Assembly: GCA_029907205.1 (NCBI GenBank)
Contig: JARYMI010000003.1
Location: 156,973-220,972, forward strand
Length of the DNA stretch: 64,000 nucleotides
Direction of reading: 5' to 3'
Source of the DNA: Clostridiales bacterium
Lineage (GTDB): Bacteria; Acidobacteriota; Aminicenantia; Aminicenantales; UBA8522
The notes under the pieces were generated by a model that had not been told where the DNA came from, ran no database searches, and saw only the letters and a list, made by a program, of their open reading frames with translations. The translations under genes and the position numbers were made by a program. The stretch's first letter is position 1. Each line of letters begins with the position of its first letter. This document shows, piece after piece, positions 19,720 to 29,132 of the stretch.

Positions 19720-22506
19720 TTATTTCTCGCCCAGGTTTATTGGCTCGGCCGTGCCGCAATAAATGCCGTTGAACAGGAACTTAAAAGTGCCGTGCGGCTG
19801 GCCGCGGAAAATGATTTCTGGGCCAAAGAGAAAGAGCCAGCCCTTGCCGACCCGGGCTTCGACCACGGCGACAGTCTTATCCAGGTAATTCTGACCCCAG
19901 GCCCACCCGCTGCGGAGCGGGGCAGGACTGTCGAACCAGGCAACTGCCCGGACATTCTTGGATGCTGCCGCCGGATGGAGGGAAAAAACGGGGCTGTTGT
20001 TGAAATAGACGTCGGTGTTTTCTTTCATCCCGTAAGCAAGAGGGATCGTGTTGTCCACCTTTGTCTGAAGCACGGAGCCCGGAACATAATATTTTTCCCT
20101 CGGTAAAGGCCTTTGGGTCCCATCGGTAAGCTTCTCGATAAGAACATCGGCGATGGGTAATCCCAAGTGAAAACCCAGGGAGGTTGAGCTTCCTATGGCC
20201 AAAATGGAGCCGCCAGCTTCGAGAAATTGACTGAGCTGGGGGACTGTATTGGCCACGGTGACGGTTCCCAGCCGGTTTCTGTATTCCTCCGGGATATCCT
20301 CGGGCTTTGGTTGGGCGAACCAGAAACGGAATTCGTCTTCCGGCTCTCTGTCGGCGCTGGGGATGGCGCCGCCGGGGAAGATGAGGGCGTCATACTTGGC
20401 CGCCAGGTTCCCGGCGTCGAGCTGAGGCGGGAAGATGACGTCAAAAGGAAACCCATATTGTTCTAAAAGCCATCTCGTCCAGCCTGAAGTCATTGACCCG
20501 CCGTAGATGTCCCAGAGCCCGATGCGGACCGGCCGAAGCCACAGCGCTTCCATCTGAGGCGAATCGGCCGTGCTTTCGACCTTGAGACCAAGCGGGCCAG
20601 CCCATTCCTTTAGCCTTGAATGCACTGTCTCTGAAGCGGGGACAAAAATCGTGCCGGTTGGATATGTTTTCCCGTTGGACTGGAAGGGCTCTTTAAGCCA
20701 GTAAACCACCTCGTTTGCCTTGAGAAGTCGGTTGATAATAATAAATGAGTCGTTGACTCGGTGATCGAGGAGAAATCCTGCGTGATTAGGTTCGGCAACA
20801 AAGGACCCGGGAGGCGCCTTGGCCAGGCCATTGACCTTCTCGAAGGGTCCGTCAAACCCGTCCAGTATGCGGTCAAACTCAACCCCCATCTGGAAAGCCA
20901 GAGTCCAGCCGGCGCTGTCATACGGCGCGATCGGCGGGCCGCCGGGATATTGGACATCGTGAGGATGGTCCTGCGGTTCGAACATGGCCAAGATATGAGG
21001 CCGGAAAGCTTGATCGCATTTGATGATGTAGGAGTTTTCGGGGTAAGATTTTCCGGCAACCTCAAAAGGCTTCGCGGCGCGAAAGACTCTCACCCCGCTT
21101 TTGATCAAGGCATTGACAAATTTCGTCGCGGTCAGGAAATCCGCCTGGTCCGAGGGGATGATGTAGCCTCTGGGGTCGCGGGCAGCCGGGTCGCGCAAAA
21201 TATCGTAGTACTTAGTCGGATATCCCCTGGAAAAGCCGACGCGAGCTGGCTTGACATTGTCCTTCTTGATGGCCTGCTCGACAGCTTCGATTCGTTTCGG
21301 GCTTATTGTCCAGTGATCGCGGCTTCCTCGTTCGATGGAGTTTTTGCCCATCCGGAACATGTTGAAAAGAAAATGCTCTCTCATCCGGGCCGCCAGGTCA
21401 AGGATGGCCCGGTCAGCCGTGATGGAGTATTCGATCGACTTGTGGAAAGGCCATTTTTGGGGAGCGATAGGGAAAGGGAGGTCATTCTTGGGAAGCTGTT
21501 TTTCAGGAAGAAAGGGGATTTCGACCGGAGTGGGGTTGCCTATGGCCTCGGTCAGGATACCGATCATGTTATGGAAATAAGAAGTGGAGCGCAGCCCGCC
21601 GCTCCACCATGTTGAATACCCAGCTCCGGACCGCATAGTGGCTCCCGGTTTTCCCTCAGCCACAAACCTTGCGTGCATGGCGGAGCCGACGAGGTCGATT
21701 CCCGTCGGGACCAGCGGGTCGAAGAAGTAATTGAAGGGGTCGCGGAAGGGCGAACAGAAGAGGACTGTCCCGGCCGGGCCTGTCTGGTGAGGATTGTAGA
21801 CAATCTGGGGGAACCATTCAAGGTACATCACTCGAGAGATGGCTTCTGTCTCAGGCTGTGTGATCATGTAGAAATCCCTGTTGTTGTCATGGCCTATGTA
21901 TTTCTGGTAGAGACGGGGGACGTAGCGCGTCGTCCGCTTGAGCGGGTCTTTTTCCCGCATGTACCAGTTGGCCACGAGCTCCAGGCCGTCGGGATTGGAG
22001 GGGATGGCCAAAAGGATAACCTCGTCGAGGATGCGAAGCGTCTCTGCGTCGTTTTGACTGACCATCTGCCAGACAAGCTCGATAAGCTGCTGGGAACCAA
22101 GGACTTCGGTGGCGTGGAGCCCGCCGTCAATCTGAACGACAGCCCTTCCTTCAGCCGCCAACATGCGGGCTTGCTGGTCGGTCAGACTTTCGGCCAGAGC
22201 CAGCCGCCGTGATATTTCCTTGTACCGGGCAAGCTTTTTTTGGTTCTGTGGAGACGTGATGATGGCCATGATCATCGGACGGCCTTCGGCCGTCGTGCCT
22301 ATCCTTGTTAAGGTGAGCCTCTCAGATTCGCGATCGAGCTTCTCCCAGTAAGACAAAAGCTGGCTGTAATTAACGAGATGGTAATCGGCTCCGATGTCGA
22401 ACCCGAACTGCTCTTTCGGGCTGGTGATTGATGACTGGGAGAACGAGAAGCCCGAACTGATGAAAATGACCGTCAAGATGAACGTCGTCAATTTTTTTTG
22501 GCGCAT
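19720..22506 (-). CDS. M14 family zinc carboxypeptidase, secreted
   Basis: 928 aa; signal peptide; QIDGGLHATEVLGSQ (HxxE) and NPHQTGP; large C-terminal domain. Confidence 0.85.
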   Translation of the reverse strand: MRQKKLTTFILTVIFISSGFSFSQSSITSPKEQFGFDIGADYHLVNYSQLLSYWEKLDRESERLTLTRIGTTAEGRPMIMAIITSPQNQKKLARYKEISRRLALAESLTDQQARMLAAEGRAVVQIDGGLHATEVLGSQQLIELVWQMVSQNDAETLRILDEVILLAIPSNPDGLELVANWYMREKDPLKRTTRYVPRLYQKYIGHDNNRDFYMITQPETEAISRVMYLEWFPQIVYNPHQTGPAGTVLFCSPFRDPFNYFFDPLVPTGIDLVGSAMHARFVAEGKPGATMRSGAGYSTWWSGGLRSTSYFHNMIGILTEAIGNPTPVEIPFLPEKQLPKNDLPFPIAPQKWPFHKSIEYSITADRAILDLAARMREHFLFNMFRMGKNSIERGSRDHWTISPKRIEAVEQAIKKDNVKPARVGFSRGYPTKYYDILRDPAARDPRGYIIPSDQADFLTATKFVNALIKSGVRVFRAAKPFEVAGKSYPENSYIIKCDQAFRPHILAMFEPQDHPHDVQYPGGPPIAPYDSAGWTLAFQMGVEFDRILDGFDGPFEKVNGLAKAPPGSFVAEPNHAGFLLDHRVNDSFIIINRLLKANEVVYWLKEPFQSNGKTYPTGTIFVPASETVHSRLKEWAGPLGLKVESTADSPQMEALWLRPVRIGLWDIYGGSMTSGWTRWLLEQYGFPFDVIFPPQLDAGNLAAKYDALIFPGGAIPSADREPEDEFRFWFAQPKPEDIPEEYRNRLGTVTVANTVPQLSQFLEAGGSILAIGSSTSLGFHLGLPIADVLIEKLTDGTQRPLPREKYYVPGSVLQTKVDNTIPLAYGMKENTDVYFNNSPVFSLHPAAASKNVRAVAWFDSPAPLRSGWAWGQNYLDKTVAVVEARVGKGWLFLFGPEIIFRGQPHGTFKFLFNGIYCGTAEPINLGEK

Positions 22507-22517
22507 GACTCTCCTCT

Positions 22518-22926
22518 TTATTTATCGTACCAATGATCTTCCAGAAGAGCTTTTTTCTCTTCTTCGGTCCGTTTTCTTCGCCAGCTCATATCCCAGATAA
22601 CTTTGTGCGATCCCGGGCTGCTCAAGACAGGGAGCTCGTTGATGAGAGCGTTGCCCTTGTAAACCCGAACCTTTCATTCTGTTCCAGCTCCGGCCGGCGT
22701 CGATTGAGACATAGACGCCGAATTCCGTCCCCACAAAGAGAAGATTGGAATTCTTGTGGCCCTCTCGGATGAGGATACGTTCGTTGAGCTTGGTGCGGAA
22801 ACTCATCGGACTCCTCTTCATAAAAAAGGCCTTGATGGACATCAACGAATTGAGGATGATTAAGTTATCGAATTCACCAGCCGAAGTCAATGAAACGAAG
22901 TTGGCAGATTTGACAGGAAGGGGCAT
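22518..22926 (-). pseudogene. Remnant of BNR/VPS10 (sialidase-like propeller) protein with internal deletion and frameshift
   Basis: One frame gives NSNLLFVGTEFGVYVSIDAGRSWNRMKG; the next frame gives VRVYKGNALINELPVLSSPGSHKVIWDMSWRRKRTEEEKKALLEDHWYDK* (stop 22518-22520). Confidence 0.65.
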
Positions 22927-22938
22927 TTTTTCTATATT
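22910..22938 (+). promoter_or_regulatory. Promoter TTGACA-N17-TATATT for methyltransferase gene
   Basis: -35 22910-22915, -10 22933-22938; CDS ATG 23012. Confidence 0.65.
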
Positions 22939-23011
22939 CAGCTCTTACTCGGCGACAAGAAGTTGAATCCGTGAAGATCTTGTTCCTTTGCAGCTCTCGA
23001 AAGGAGGAACA

Positions 23012-23899
23012 ATGAAAAAACTCTGGGTTTTTGGTTTTTGCCTATGGATCTTTCTTTTGCCGGCGGAAATTTTATCGCAGGAGAAATGGCTCGACGTTCC
23101 CTATGTCCCTACGAAGCCGGAAGTCGTGGAGGAAATGCTCAGGATGGCCAAGGTTGGAAAAAACGATATTCTCTATGACCTTGGCTGCGGCGACGGCCGG
23201 ATCGTCATCACGGCGGCGCGACTCTACGGGACTCGGGGCGTTGGCGTGGATATCGATCCTGACCGGATCAGGGAAAGCAGGGAAAACGCTGCTCAGGCCG
23301 GGGTTAGCGATCTCGTCAAGTTCCTGGAGCAAGATCTTTTTGAGACGGATTTTCACGAGGCCACCGTTGTGTCTCTTTACCTCCTGACTTCTGTCAACGT
23401 GCGCCTCAGGCCCAAGCTTTTTGCTCAGCTTAAGCCGGGGACAAGAGTCGTCTCCCATAATTATGCTATGGAAACATGGAAACCTGACCAGTCCTCGATC
23501 GTCATGGTCGATGAAATGACCCACGATGTCTATCTCTGGATTGTGCCGGCGAATGTCTCCGGAACGTGGGTTTGGACCTGGCCCGAGATTTCGCCAAATA
23601 AACCTTGCCGGGTCGAAATGGAGCAGCTTTTTCAATTTCCCCACGGCAAAGCCGTCATAGACGGGGAGGAACTTCCCCTTAGAGATGTCCATTTGGAAGG
23701 GGAAAATATCCGGTTTACTGTCGACAGGGAAAAGGACAAAAAGGCTGTCATCATGACTTTTGAGGGCCGGGCCCGTGGCCATACGATCGAGGGAAATGTT
23801 AGTATCCGGGACGACGGGAAACTGAACAGAACGTCATGGAAAGCCACGCGCCAACCCGCCACCATGAAACCCTTAGACGAAGAGGCTGACATCAATTAA
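23012..23899 (+). CDS. Class I SAM-dependent methyltransferase with N-terminal signal peptide
   Basis: MKKLWVFGFCLWIFLLPAEILSQ leader then VGKNDILYDLGCGDGRIVITAA motif I; C-terminal ~100-aa beta-rich extension. Confidence 0.85.
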   Translation: MKKLWVFGFCLWIFLLPAEILSQEKWLDVPYVPTKPEVVEEMLRMAKVGKNDILYDLGCGDGRIVITAARLYGTRGVGVDIDPDRIRESRENAAQAGVSDLVKFLEQDLFETDFHEATVVSLYLLTSVNVRLRPKLFAQLKPGTRVVSHNYAMETWKPDQSSIVMVDEMTHDVYLWIVPANVSGTWVWTWPEISPNKPCRVEMEQLFQFPHGKAVIDGEELPLRDVHLEGENIRFTVDREKDKKAVIMTFEGRARGHTIEGNVSIRDDGKLNRTSWKATRQPATMKPLDEEADIN

Positions 23900-23926
23900 A
23901 AGACCCTTTTTTTCGGCGGAGACTTA

Positions 23927-25792
23927 ATGAAGACGATGTTCACCGGGAAGGGGGGAGGCCCGAAGCTGTATCTCCTCATGGCTGTGTTGGGAGCCGTCTG
24001 CGGGCTAACGGTTTTTCCGGCCGTAGCTGAAGCAAAGGATTATTATTTTCCCGAGGTCCGGGTTGACATAGCCATAGAGCCCGATGGATCTTTTACCGTA
24101 GATGAGTTCCGCACTTATGATTTCGAAGGCAGTTTCTCTTGGGCGAGCGTGTGGATCCCGACAAGAGTGGAGCGCTCAGGATACAATTATGCCGTGTCGA
24201 TCGAAGACTTTCGAGTTTTTGACAACGACGGCCGCCCTCTCCAGACAGAGGTTGCCGCTTCTGACCAAAAGTTCGAGGCTAAGTGGCACTTTCAGGCCAG
24301 GAATGAACGCCGAGTTTTTCACTTTCAGTACCGCATCCGCGGCGGGATTATCAGTTATGCCGATGTTTCAGAGCTCTACTGGCAGGTCATCGGCGATGAC
24401 TGGGACCGGCCGACAGAAAAAGTTGTTGTGACCGTCGTGCTTCCCGAAGCTGTCAGCAGCAAAGATGACATCCTTGTCTACGGCCATGGCCCGCTTACCG
24501 GCTGGTCCGAGCTCGTTGACTTGAGGACGGCTCGTTTCACAGCCTCGAACCTCCCCGCTTTTCAATTTCTGGAAATCAGGCTCGTCTGGCCAGCCGGCCT
24601 CGTCGCCGGCGTTCCTTCCGATCGTCATAATCTGGCTTCTATCCGGCAGGAAGAGGCGCGCTCCGTCCAGCAGACGATCGAGGAGATCAAGCGAAGGCAA
24701 GAAGAACAGCAGCGCAAGCGAGAATTTATTCTCAAGACAGTAATGGCCTGGGTTATCTGGCTTGCGGTGAGTTCTCTGGCCTGGATGTTTATTTATGTTC
24801 GTGTATGGAAGAAAGTCGGCAGGGATTACAGCTTCCAGGACTTGCCGGAATACTACCGCGACCTCCCTTCAGACCTGAAGCCCGCCTTAGTTGAAGTTTT
24901 GCTTCGGGAAGGAAGAGGCATCACTCCTCGATCATACACGGCCACTCTTTTTGACCTGGCCAGGCGCGGATATATTGAGCTTGAAGATAAGGTGCTTGAA
25001 GAGCGGATTCTCTTCGGGACCAAAGACGAAGTACAAACAGAGGTCATTCTGAAAAAAAACTATGCTCCAGATACCGAGCTCTTGCCCCATGAAAAAGATT
25101 TCCTTGATTTCCTTTTTGCGACCGTCGTCAGCAGAGGAAACAAGCCCGGAGCAACGTTCAACCTGGACGAACTTAGGGCATTTCTTAAGAAAAAGCCCCA
25201 AGAGTTCCAGACCTGGTACAGAGGCTGGGCGAAAAAAGTCGACGGCGAAGCTAAAAAGCTTCAGTTCATCGAGAAAAAAAGCCTCAAGGCTCGCAACGTT
25301 TTTTTGGCTGCGACGATTCCCCTGGCGGTTATCACCTTCAACCCAATACTCGCCATCCTGGCCGCATTCTTTATTCCAAAAATAAAGAGAAGAGGAGAGG
25401 CATGGGCGCGCGAAACCGAACTCTGGAAGAGGCTCGACCATTTCCTGGACGACTTCTCTGATTTCAAAGACGTGCCAGCCGAAGCCTACAAACTCTGGGA
25501 ACACTACCTTGTCTTCGGCATTCTCTTCGGCAACGCTAAGAAAATCCTCAAGATGCTGCCTGTCATCCTCAAGGATGAGCGGGCCACGATCCCGGCTTGG
25601 TATCTTGGAATAAGCCGCGCTGATCTCGCTTCGCCCAGCCGGATCTCCGGGCTTGTGAAAAGCATTGAATCCGCCTCGAGCTCTATTCACGCTGCCGCGA
25701 CGTCGGCCGCGCATTATTCTTCGGGAAGCGGGGGAGGTTTTAGCGGAGGCGGGGGAGGAGGCGGGGGAGGAGGGGGAGGCCGGGCCGGCTAA
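23927..25792 (+). CDS. DUF2207 family membrane protein with Gly-rich C-terminus
   Basis: 621 aa; signal peptide, DYYFPEVRVDIAIEPDGSFTVDEFRTYDFEGSFSWA, TM segments, (G)n tail. Confidence 0.85.
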   Translation: MKTMFTGKGGGPKLYLLMAVLGAVCGLTVFPAVAEAKDYYFPEVRVDIAIEPDGSFTVDEFRTYDFEGSFSWASVWIPTRVERSGYNYAVSIEDFRVFDNDGRPLQTEVAASDQKFEAKWHFQARNERRVFHFQYRIRGGIISYADVSELYWQVIGDDWDRPTEKVVVTVVLPEAVSSKDDILVYGHGPLTGWSELVDLRTARFTASNLPAFQFLEIRLVWPAGLVAGVPSDRHNLASIRQEEARSVQQTIEEIKRRQEEQQRKREFILKTVMAWVIWLAVSSLAWMFIYVRVWKKVGRDYSFQDLPEYYRDLPSDLKPALVEVLLREGRGITPRSYTATLFDLARRGYIELEDKVLEERILFGTKDEVQTEVILKKNYAPDTELLPHEKDFLDFLFATVVSRGNKPGATFNLDELRAFLKKKPQEFQTWYRGWAKKVDGEAKKLQFIEKKSLKARNVFLAATIPLAVITFNPILAILAAFFIPKIKRRGEAWARETELWKRLDHFLDDFSDFKDVPAEAYKLWEHYLVFGILFGNAKKILKMLPVILKDERATIPAWYLGISRADLASPSRISGLVKSIESASSSIHAAATSAAHYSSGSGGGFSGGGGGGGGGGGGRAG

Positions 25793-25801
25793 ATCGCCGG
25801 T

Positions 25802-25830
25802 TTGACATTCCGCCATTCCCGTGCTAAAGA
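25802..25830 (+). promoter_or_regulatory. Promoter TTGACA-N17-TAAAGA (TGC extended -10)
   Basis: -35 25802-25807, -10 25825-25830; TTG start at 25849. Confidence 0.55.
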
Positions 25831-25848
25831 TGGACTCGAGGAAGGTCG

Positions 25849-26289
25849 TTGGATATTCCAGTTTCACAAAAGCTCGTTGAGCTTATCGAGCGAAACGCCG
25901 CAGAACTCGCCAACAACTGGCTTGCCGATATCAGGAAGGAATTCAGTCTCGCCAGCTACCATCGCTTTGACAATGTTGAGCTATACAACCGCGCCTACAG
26001 AGTTTATAGCCAGCTTGGCAAGTGGATCTCCCGAGAGACCACGAAAGAGGACATCGCCAGAGATTACATGGCTCTGGGTGCTGAGCGCCGTAAGGAAGGA
26101 TTTTCTCTTTCCGAGATCATTCAGGCCCTTATTCTGATCAGGCGGAACCTGTGGAAGAAAATCCTTGAAGAAGGGCTGCTGGACACAACGCTTGACCTTT
26201 ACCAGGCTATCGAACTGAACAACCGGGTGACGCTTTTTTTCGACCGGGCCATTTATTATACGGCGCTTGGCTTCGAAGAGAAGACCTGA
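25849..26289 (+). CDS. RsbRD N-terminal-domain-like helical sensor protein
   Basis: 146 aa all-helical; LIERNAAELANNWLADIRK...YRVYSQLGKWI...IIQALILIRRNLW. Confidence 0.55.
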   Translation: MDIPVSQKLVELIERNAAELANNWLADIRKEFSLASYHRFDNVELYNRAYRVYSQLGKWISRETTKEDIARDYMALGAERRKEGFSLSEIIQALILIRRNLWKKILEEGLLDTTLDLYQAIELNNRVTLFFDRAIYYTALGFEEKT

Positions 26290-26431
26290 ACCTGTCTTAT
26301 TAAACTTCTCAACTGGCCAGAGAGGGGCCGTCTGAACAGAGAATCTTGGTTGACTTTTAGCCAACAAGAAAATAATATTGCGGAAAAAATGTTTCGTGAG
26401 CCTGAGGATTGATACTTGAAAGGAGGAGGGC

Positions 26432-26860
26432 ATGAGAAAAGGCGCCGCCCGGCTCATCCAGGCATGTTTGGTTCTTGGCTTGGTCATTCTGGGATGCTTT
26501 TCGAGCTGCGAGAGGACTCCGCCGAGCGAAGCGTACCAATGGATGACGATCGACGAGAACTATAACCCCCAGAATTTCGTTGAGCAATTCATCAAAGCTG
26601 ATTCCGAAGAGAAAAACATCTTCCCGGTCTATATCAAAAATTATGACCAGGATAGGGACGTGCTGCGCCAGTTTCGAGGCTCGAGCCTGGCCAGGCCCAA
26701 CGAGGCGGCTCTGAAGATGGCCTTTCCCGGCCTGGAGGAATGGATGCTCGTCGACCTGAAGTATGGGAATGAGAGGGGCCAGGAAGTTCTCCGGACGATC
26801 CTGTACGTTAGAGTCGAAGGTAAATGGAAAGTCGGGGACAGCGGCAGGCTGCTCAAATAG
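26432..26860 (+). CDS. Lipoprotein of unknown function
   Basis: 142 aa; leader and lipobox-like LVILGCFSSC; RBS aaaggagg. Confidence 0.6.
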   Translation: MRKGAARLIQACLVLGLVILGCFSSCERTPPSEAYQWMTIDENYNPQNFVEQFIKADSEEKNIFPVYIKNYDQDRDVLRQFRGSSLARPNEAALKMAFPGLEEWMLVDLKYGNERGQEVLRTILYVRVEGKWKVGDSGRLLK

Positions 26861-26870
26861 AGGTGACCCG

Positions 26871-27815
26871 ATGGAACAAGCTGCATCCCCCTCGTTTTTA
26901 AAAAAATGGCTGATCGCTGGACGCCCCTGGGCTCTCCCGGCCTCGACCATGCCCGTCATTTTCGGGACTTCTCTGGCAGTGGTCATCGGAAAAGCCGCTT
27001 TTCTCCCCGGCCGATTCTTCCTGGCCCTGATCGCGATGGTCGTTCTGCATACAGCAGCAAACATGCTGAGCGACGTGTTTGATTTCAAGCGCGGGCTCGA
27101 CAGGAACGTGACGCCGGTCAGCGGAGCGTTGGTCCGGGGCTGGCTCTCGCCCCGCCAGGTGTCGATTGGCGCGGGAGTCCTCTTTGCAGCGGGCTGCGCC
27201 ATAGGGCTTTATCTTGTTCATCTCACTGGCCCCGTGCTGCTCATCATCGGCGTGGCCGGTGTCATGATAGGGGTTTTCTACAGCGGCCTAAAGGTTCATG
27301 CCCTCGGGGACCTGGCCGTTTTTCTCAATTTCGGCATCTTCGGCTCTCTCGGCGCCTGGGTCGTTCAAACTCGCGCATTTTCCTGGATTCCGGTCGTCTG
27401 GACGGTTCCGATGGCTCTGCTGGTCAGCGCCATACTCCATGCCAATAACTGGCGTGATACGGCCATGGATAAAGAAAAAAAGATTTCGACAGTTGCCTCT
27501 TTATTAGGGGATAAGCGGTCGCTTTTCTATTATGGCTTTCTGATATTTGGGCCGTTTGTGATCGACCTCATTCTGATCATAGGACCCCGGTTAGCCGCTC
27601 GAGATCAGCGAGTCATGCCATTGACCTTTTTGGTCGTGTTTTTAGCCCTGCCGCGAGCAATGGCGCTCTGGGGACGAGCCAGACGACGCCGAGCGCCGCG
27701 CCGTCCGCTCGATTTTATCATCCTTGACGGCGCCACCGCTCAGTACAACCTCAGCTTCGGGCTTCTTTCGACGGCAGCGTTGTGGCTGGACTTCATTCTT
27801 AATGTAGTAAAATGA
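26871..27815 (+). CDS. UbiA-family prenyltransferase (MenA-like)
   Basis: RPWALPASTMPVIFGTSLA, NMLSDVFDFKRGLD, NNWRDTAMDKE Asp-rich motifs; start 26871 ATG. Confidence 0.85.
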   Translation: MEQAASPSFLKKWLIAGRPWALPASTMPVIFGTSLAVVIGKAAFLPGRFFLALIAMVVLHTAANMLSDVFDFKRGLDRNVTPVSGALVRGWLSPRQVSIGAGVLFAAGCAIGLYLVHLTGPVLLIIGVAGVMIGVFYSGLKVHALGDLAVFLNFGIFGSLGAWVVQTRAFSWIPVVWTVPMALLVSAILHANNWRDTAMDKEKKISTVASLLGDKRSLFYYGFLIFGPFVIDLILIIGPRLAARDQRVMPLTFLVVFLALPRAMALWGRARRRRAPRRPLDFIILDGATAQYNLSFGLLSTAALWLDFILNVVK

Positions 27816-27821
27816 AATAAG

Positions 27822-28976
27822 CTAGACGACTCGCCTTTCTCTTCTGCCTGGAGTTTTCTGGAAACGGTCGAAAGAAAATGGCGACAGGTCAAAGTCAGTC
27901 CGGCCTCGGCTGATAAGCTCGCTCACGATTCGCCCTACAGCCGGCCCATGCTGAAACCCATGTCCTGAAAAGCCAACAGCGCAGAAGAATCCCTTCAAGA
28001 AGGGCACCTCGCCGATAATCGGGTTGTCATCAGGAGTGATTTCGTACAACCCCGCCCATCCCTTGAGCATCCTGGCTTTCTCCAAGATAGGCGCTCTGTG
28101 GACAGCAACCTCGACCACTCTCTCCATGAACTCACGGTCGACGTTCAGGTTAAAACCTGACGGCTCATCGGGATCGCTCATTCCCAGGATAAGATTAGGG
28201 GCAGCGCCGCGAAGATAGAACAGCGCATCCTGGTCAATAATCATCGGGACAGGATGGGGCAGGCGGTCAAAAGGCTGGGTCATAAACGCCTGACGTCGGC
28301 AAGGGCTCACCGGCAAATCAAGCCCGGCCATAGCCCCAACTTCCGCTGCCCAGGGCCCGGCCGCATTGACAACAACCGGCGCAGAAATAGGTCCTCTCGT
28401 TGTCTCGACGCCCAGAACTCTGTCTCCAGAAAGACGAATCGCTGTCACTCGGGTAACCTCTTCAACCCGCACGCCCAGTTTCCTGGCTGCATCGGCAAAA
28501 CCCATGGCGGCAAGGTAAGGGTCGGCATAGCCGTCTTCTGGTCCGAATGTGCCGCCGATGATATCATCGCAGTTTAGATAAGGCCAGCGCTGACGGATTT
28601 CATCTGGGTCGAGCGCCTCGACCGGGACATTGAACTGGCGTTGGGTTTTAACTGAAGTGAGGAACTCCTGCCAGGTTTCTTCGTGTTGGGCCAAGAAAAG
28701 ATAGCCTGCCCGGCAAAACCCGATATCGACGCCGAATTCATCCTGGAAATGCTCGAAGACGCGGACAGATTCCCGCGAAAGCAAAATGTTGGCCGGATGA
28801 GAGAACTGCTGTCTGATTCCGCCCACGCTCAGGCCCGTCGAGCCCTGGGCTAAAAGGTCTTTTTCCATGATGACGACATCCTTGATTCCGCGCTTGGCCA
28901 GGTTGTAAGCTGTGCTGGCGCCGACGATTCCGCCGCCGATCACGACAACCCCTGCCGTTTTTCGCCATGCTCCCAA
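27822..28976 (-). CDS. FAD-dependent DAO-family oxidoreductase (sarcosine oxidase beta-like)
   Basis: VVVIGGGIVGASTAYNLAKRG dinucleotide-binding motif; GLYEITPDDNPIIGEVP; TTG start (28976) inferred from promoter position. Confidence 0.85.
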   Translation of the reverse strand: MGAWRKTAGVVVIGGGIVGASTAYNLAKRGIKDVVIMEKDLLAQGSTGLSVGGIRQQFSHPANILLSRESVRVFEHFQDEFGVDIGFCRAGYLFLAQHEETWQEFLTSVKTQRQFNVPVEALDPDEIRQRWPYLNCDDIIGGTFGPEDGYADPYLAAMGFADAARKLGVRVEEVTRVTAIRLSGDRVLGVETTRGPISAPVVVNAAGPWAAEVGAMAGLDLPVSPCRRQAFMTQPFDRLPHPVPMIIDQDALFYLRGAAPNLILGMSDPDEPSGFNLNVDREFMERVVEVAVHRAPILEKARMLKGWAGLYEITPDDNPIIGEVPFLKGFFCAVGFSGHGFQHGPAVGRIVSELISRGRTDFDLSPFSFDRFQKTPGRRERRVV

Positions 28977-29022
28977 AGGTTTTCTCCAGGCCTGGTCTTT
29001 TATTTCGCCATGTTGACATTTG

Positions 29023-29051
29023 AATATAATACAGGGCTGAAGACAAAGCAA
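29023..29051 (-). promoter_or_regulatory. Promoter (minus strand) TTGCTT-N17-TATATT for DAO gene
   Basis: -35 at 29051-29046, -10 at 29028-29023; lies inside the ORF-track N-terminal extension. Confidence 0.5.
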
Positions 29052-29132
29052 AGCACTCTTACGCCCGGAGGGAAACAAAGAGATAAAAATCCTGGGCTTA
29101 AAAAAGCAGCCGAGTTATTCTATGATAATATT

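Noticed and set aside
25728-25788. GGCGGGGGAGGA tandem repeat as a microsatellite or regulatory element
   Set aside because: It is the in-frame Gly-rich tail typical of DUF2207 proteins.
24932-25867. 311-aa minus-strand ORF opposite the DUF2207 gene
   Set aside because: Shadow ORF; also spans the Gly-rich coding repeat.
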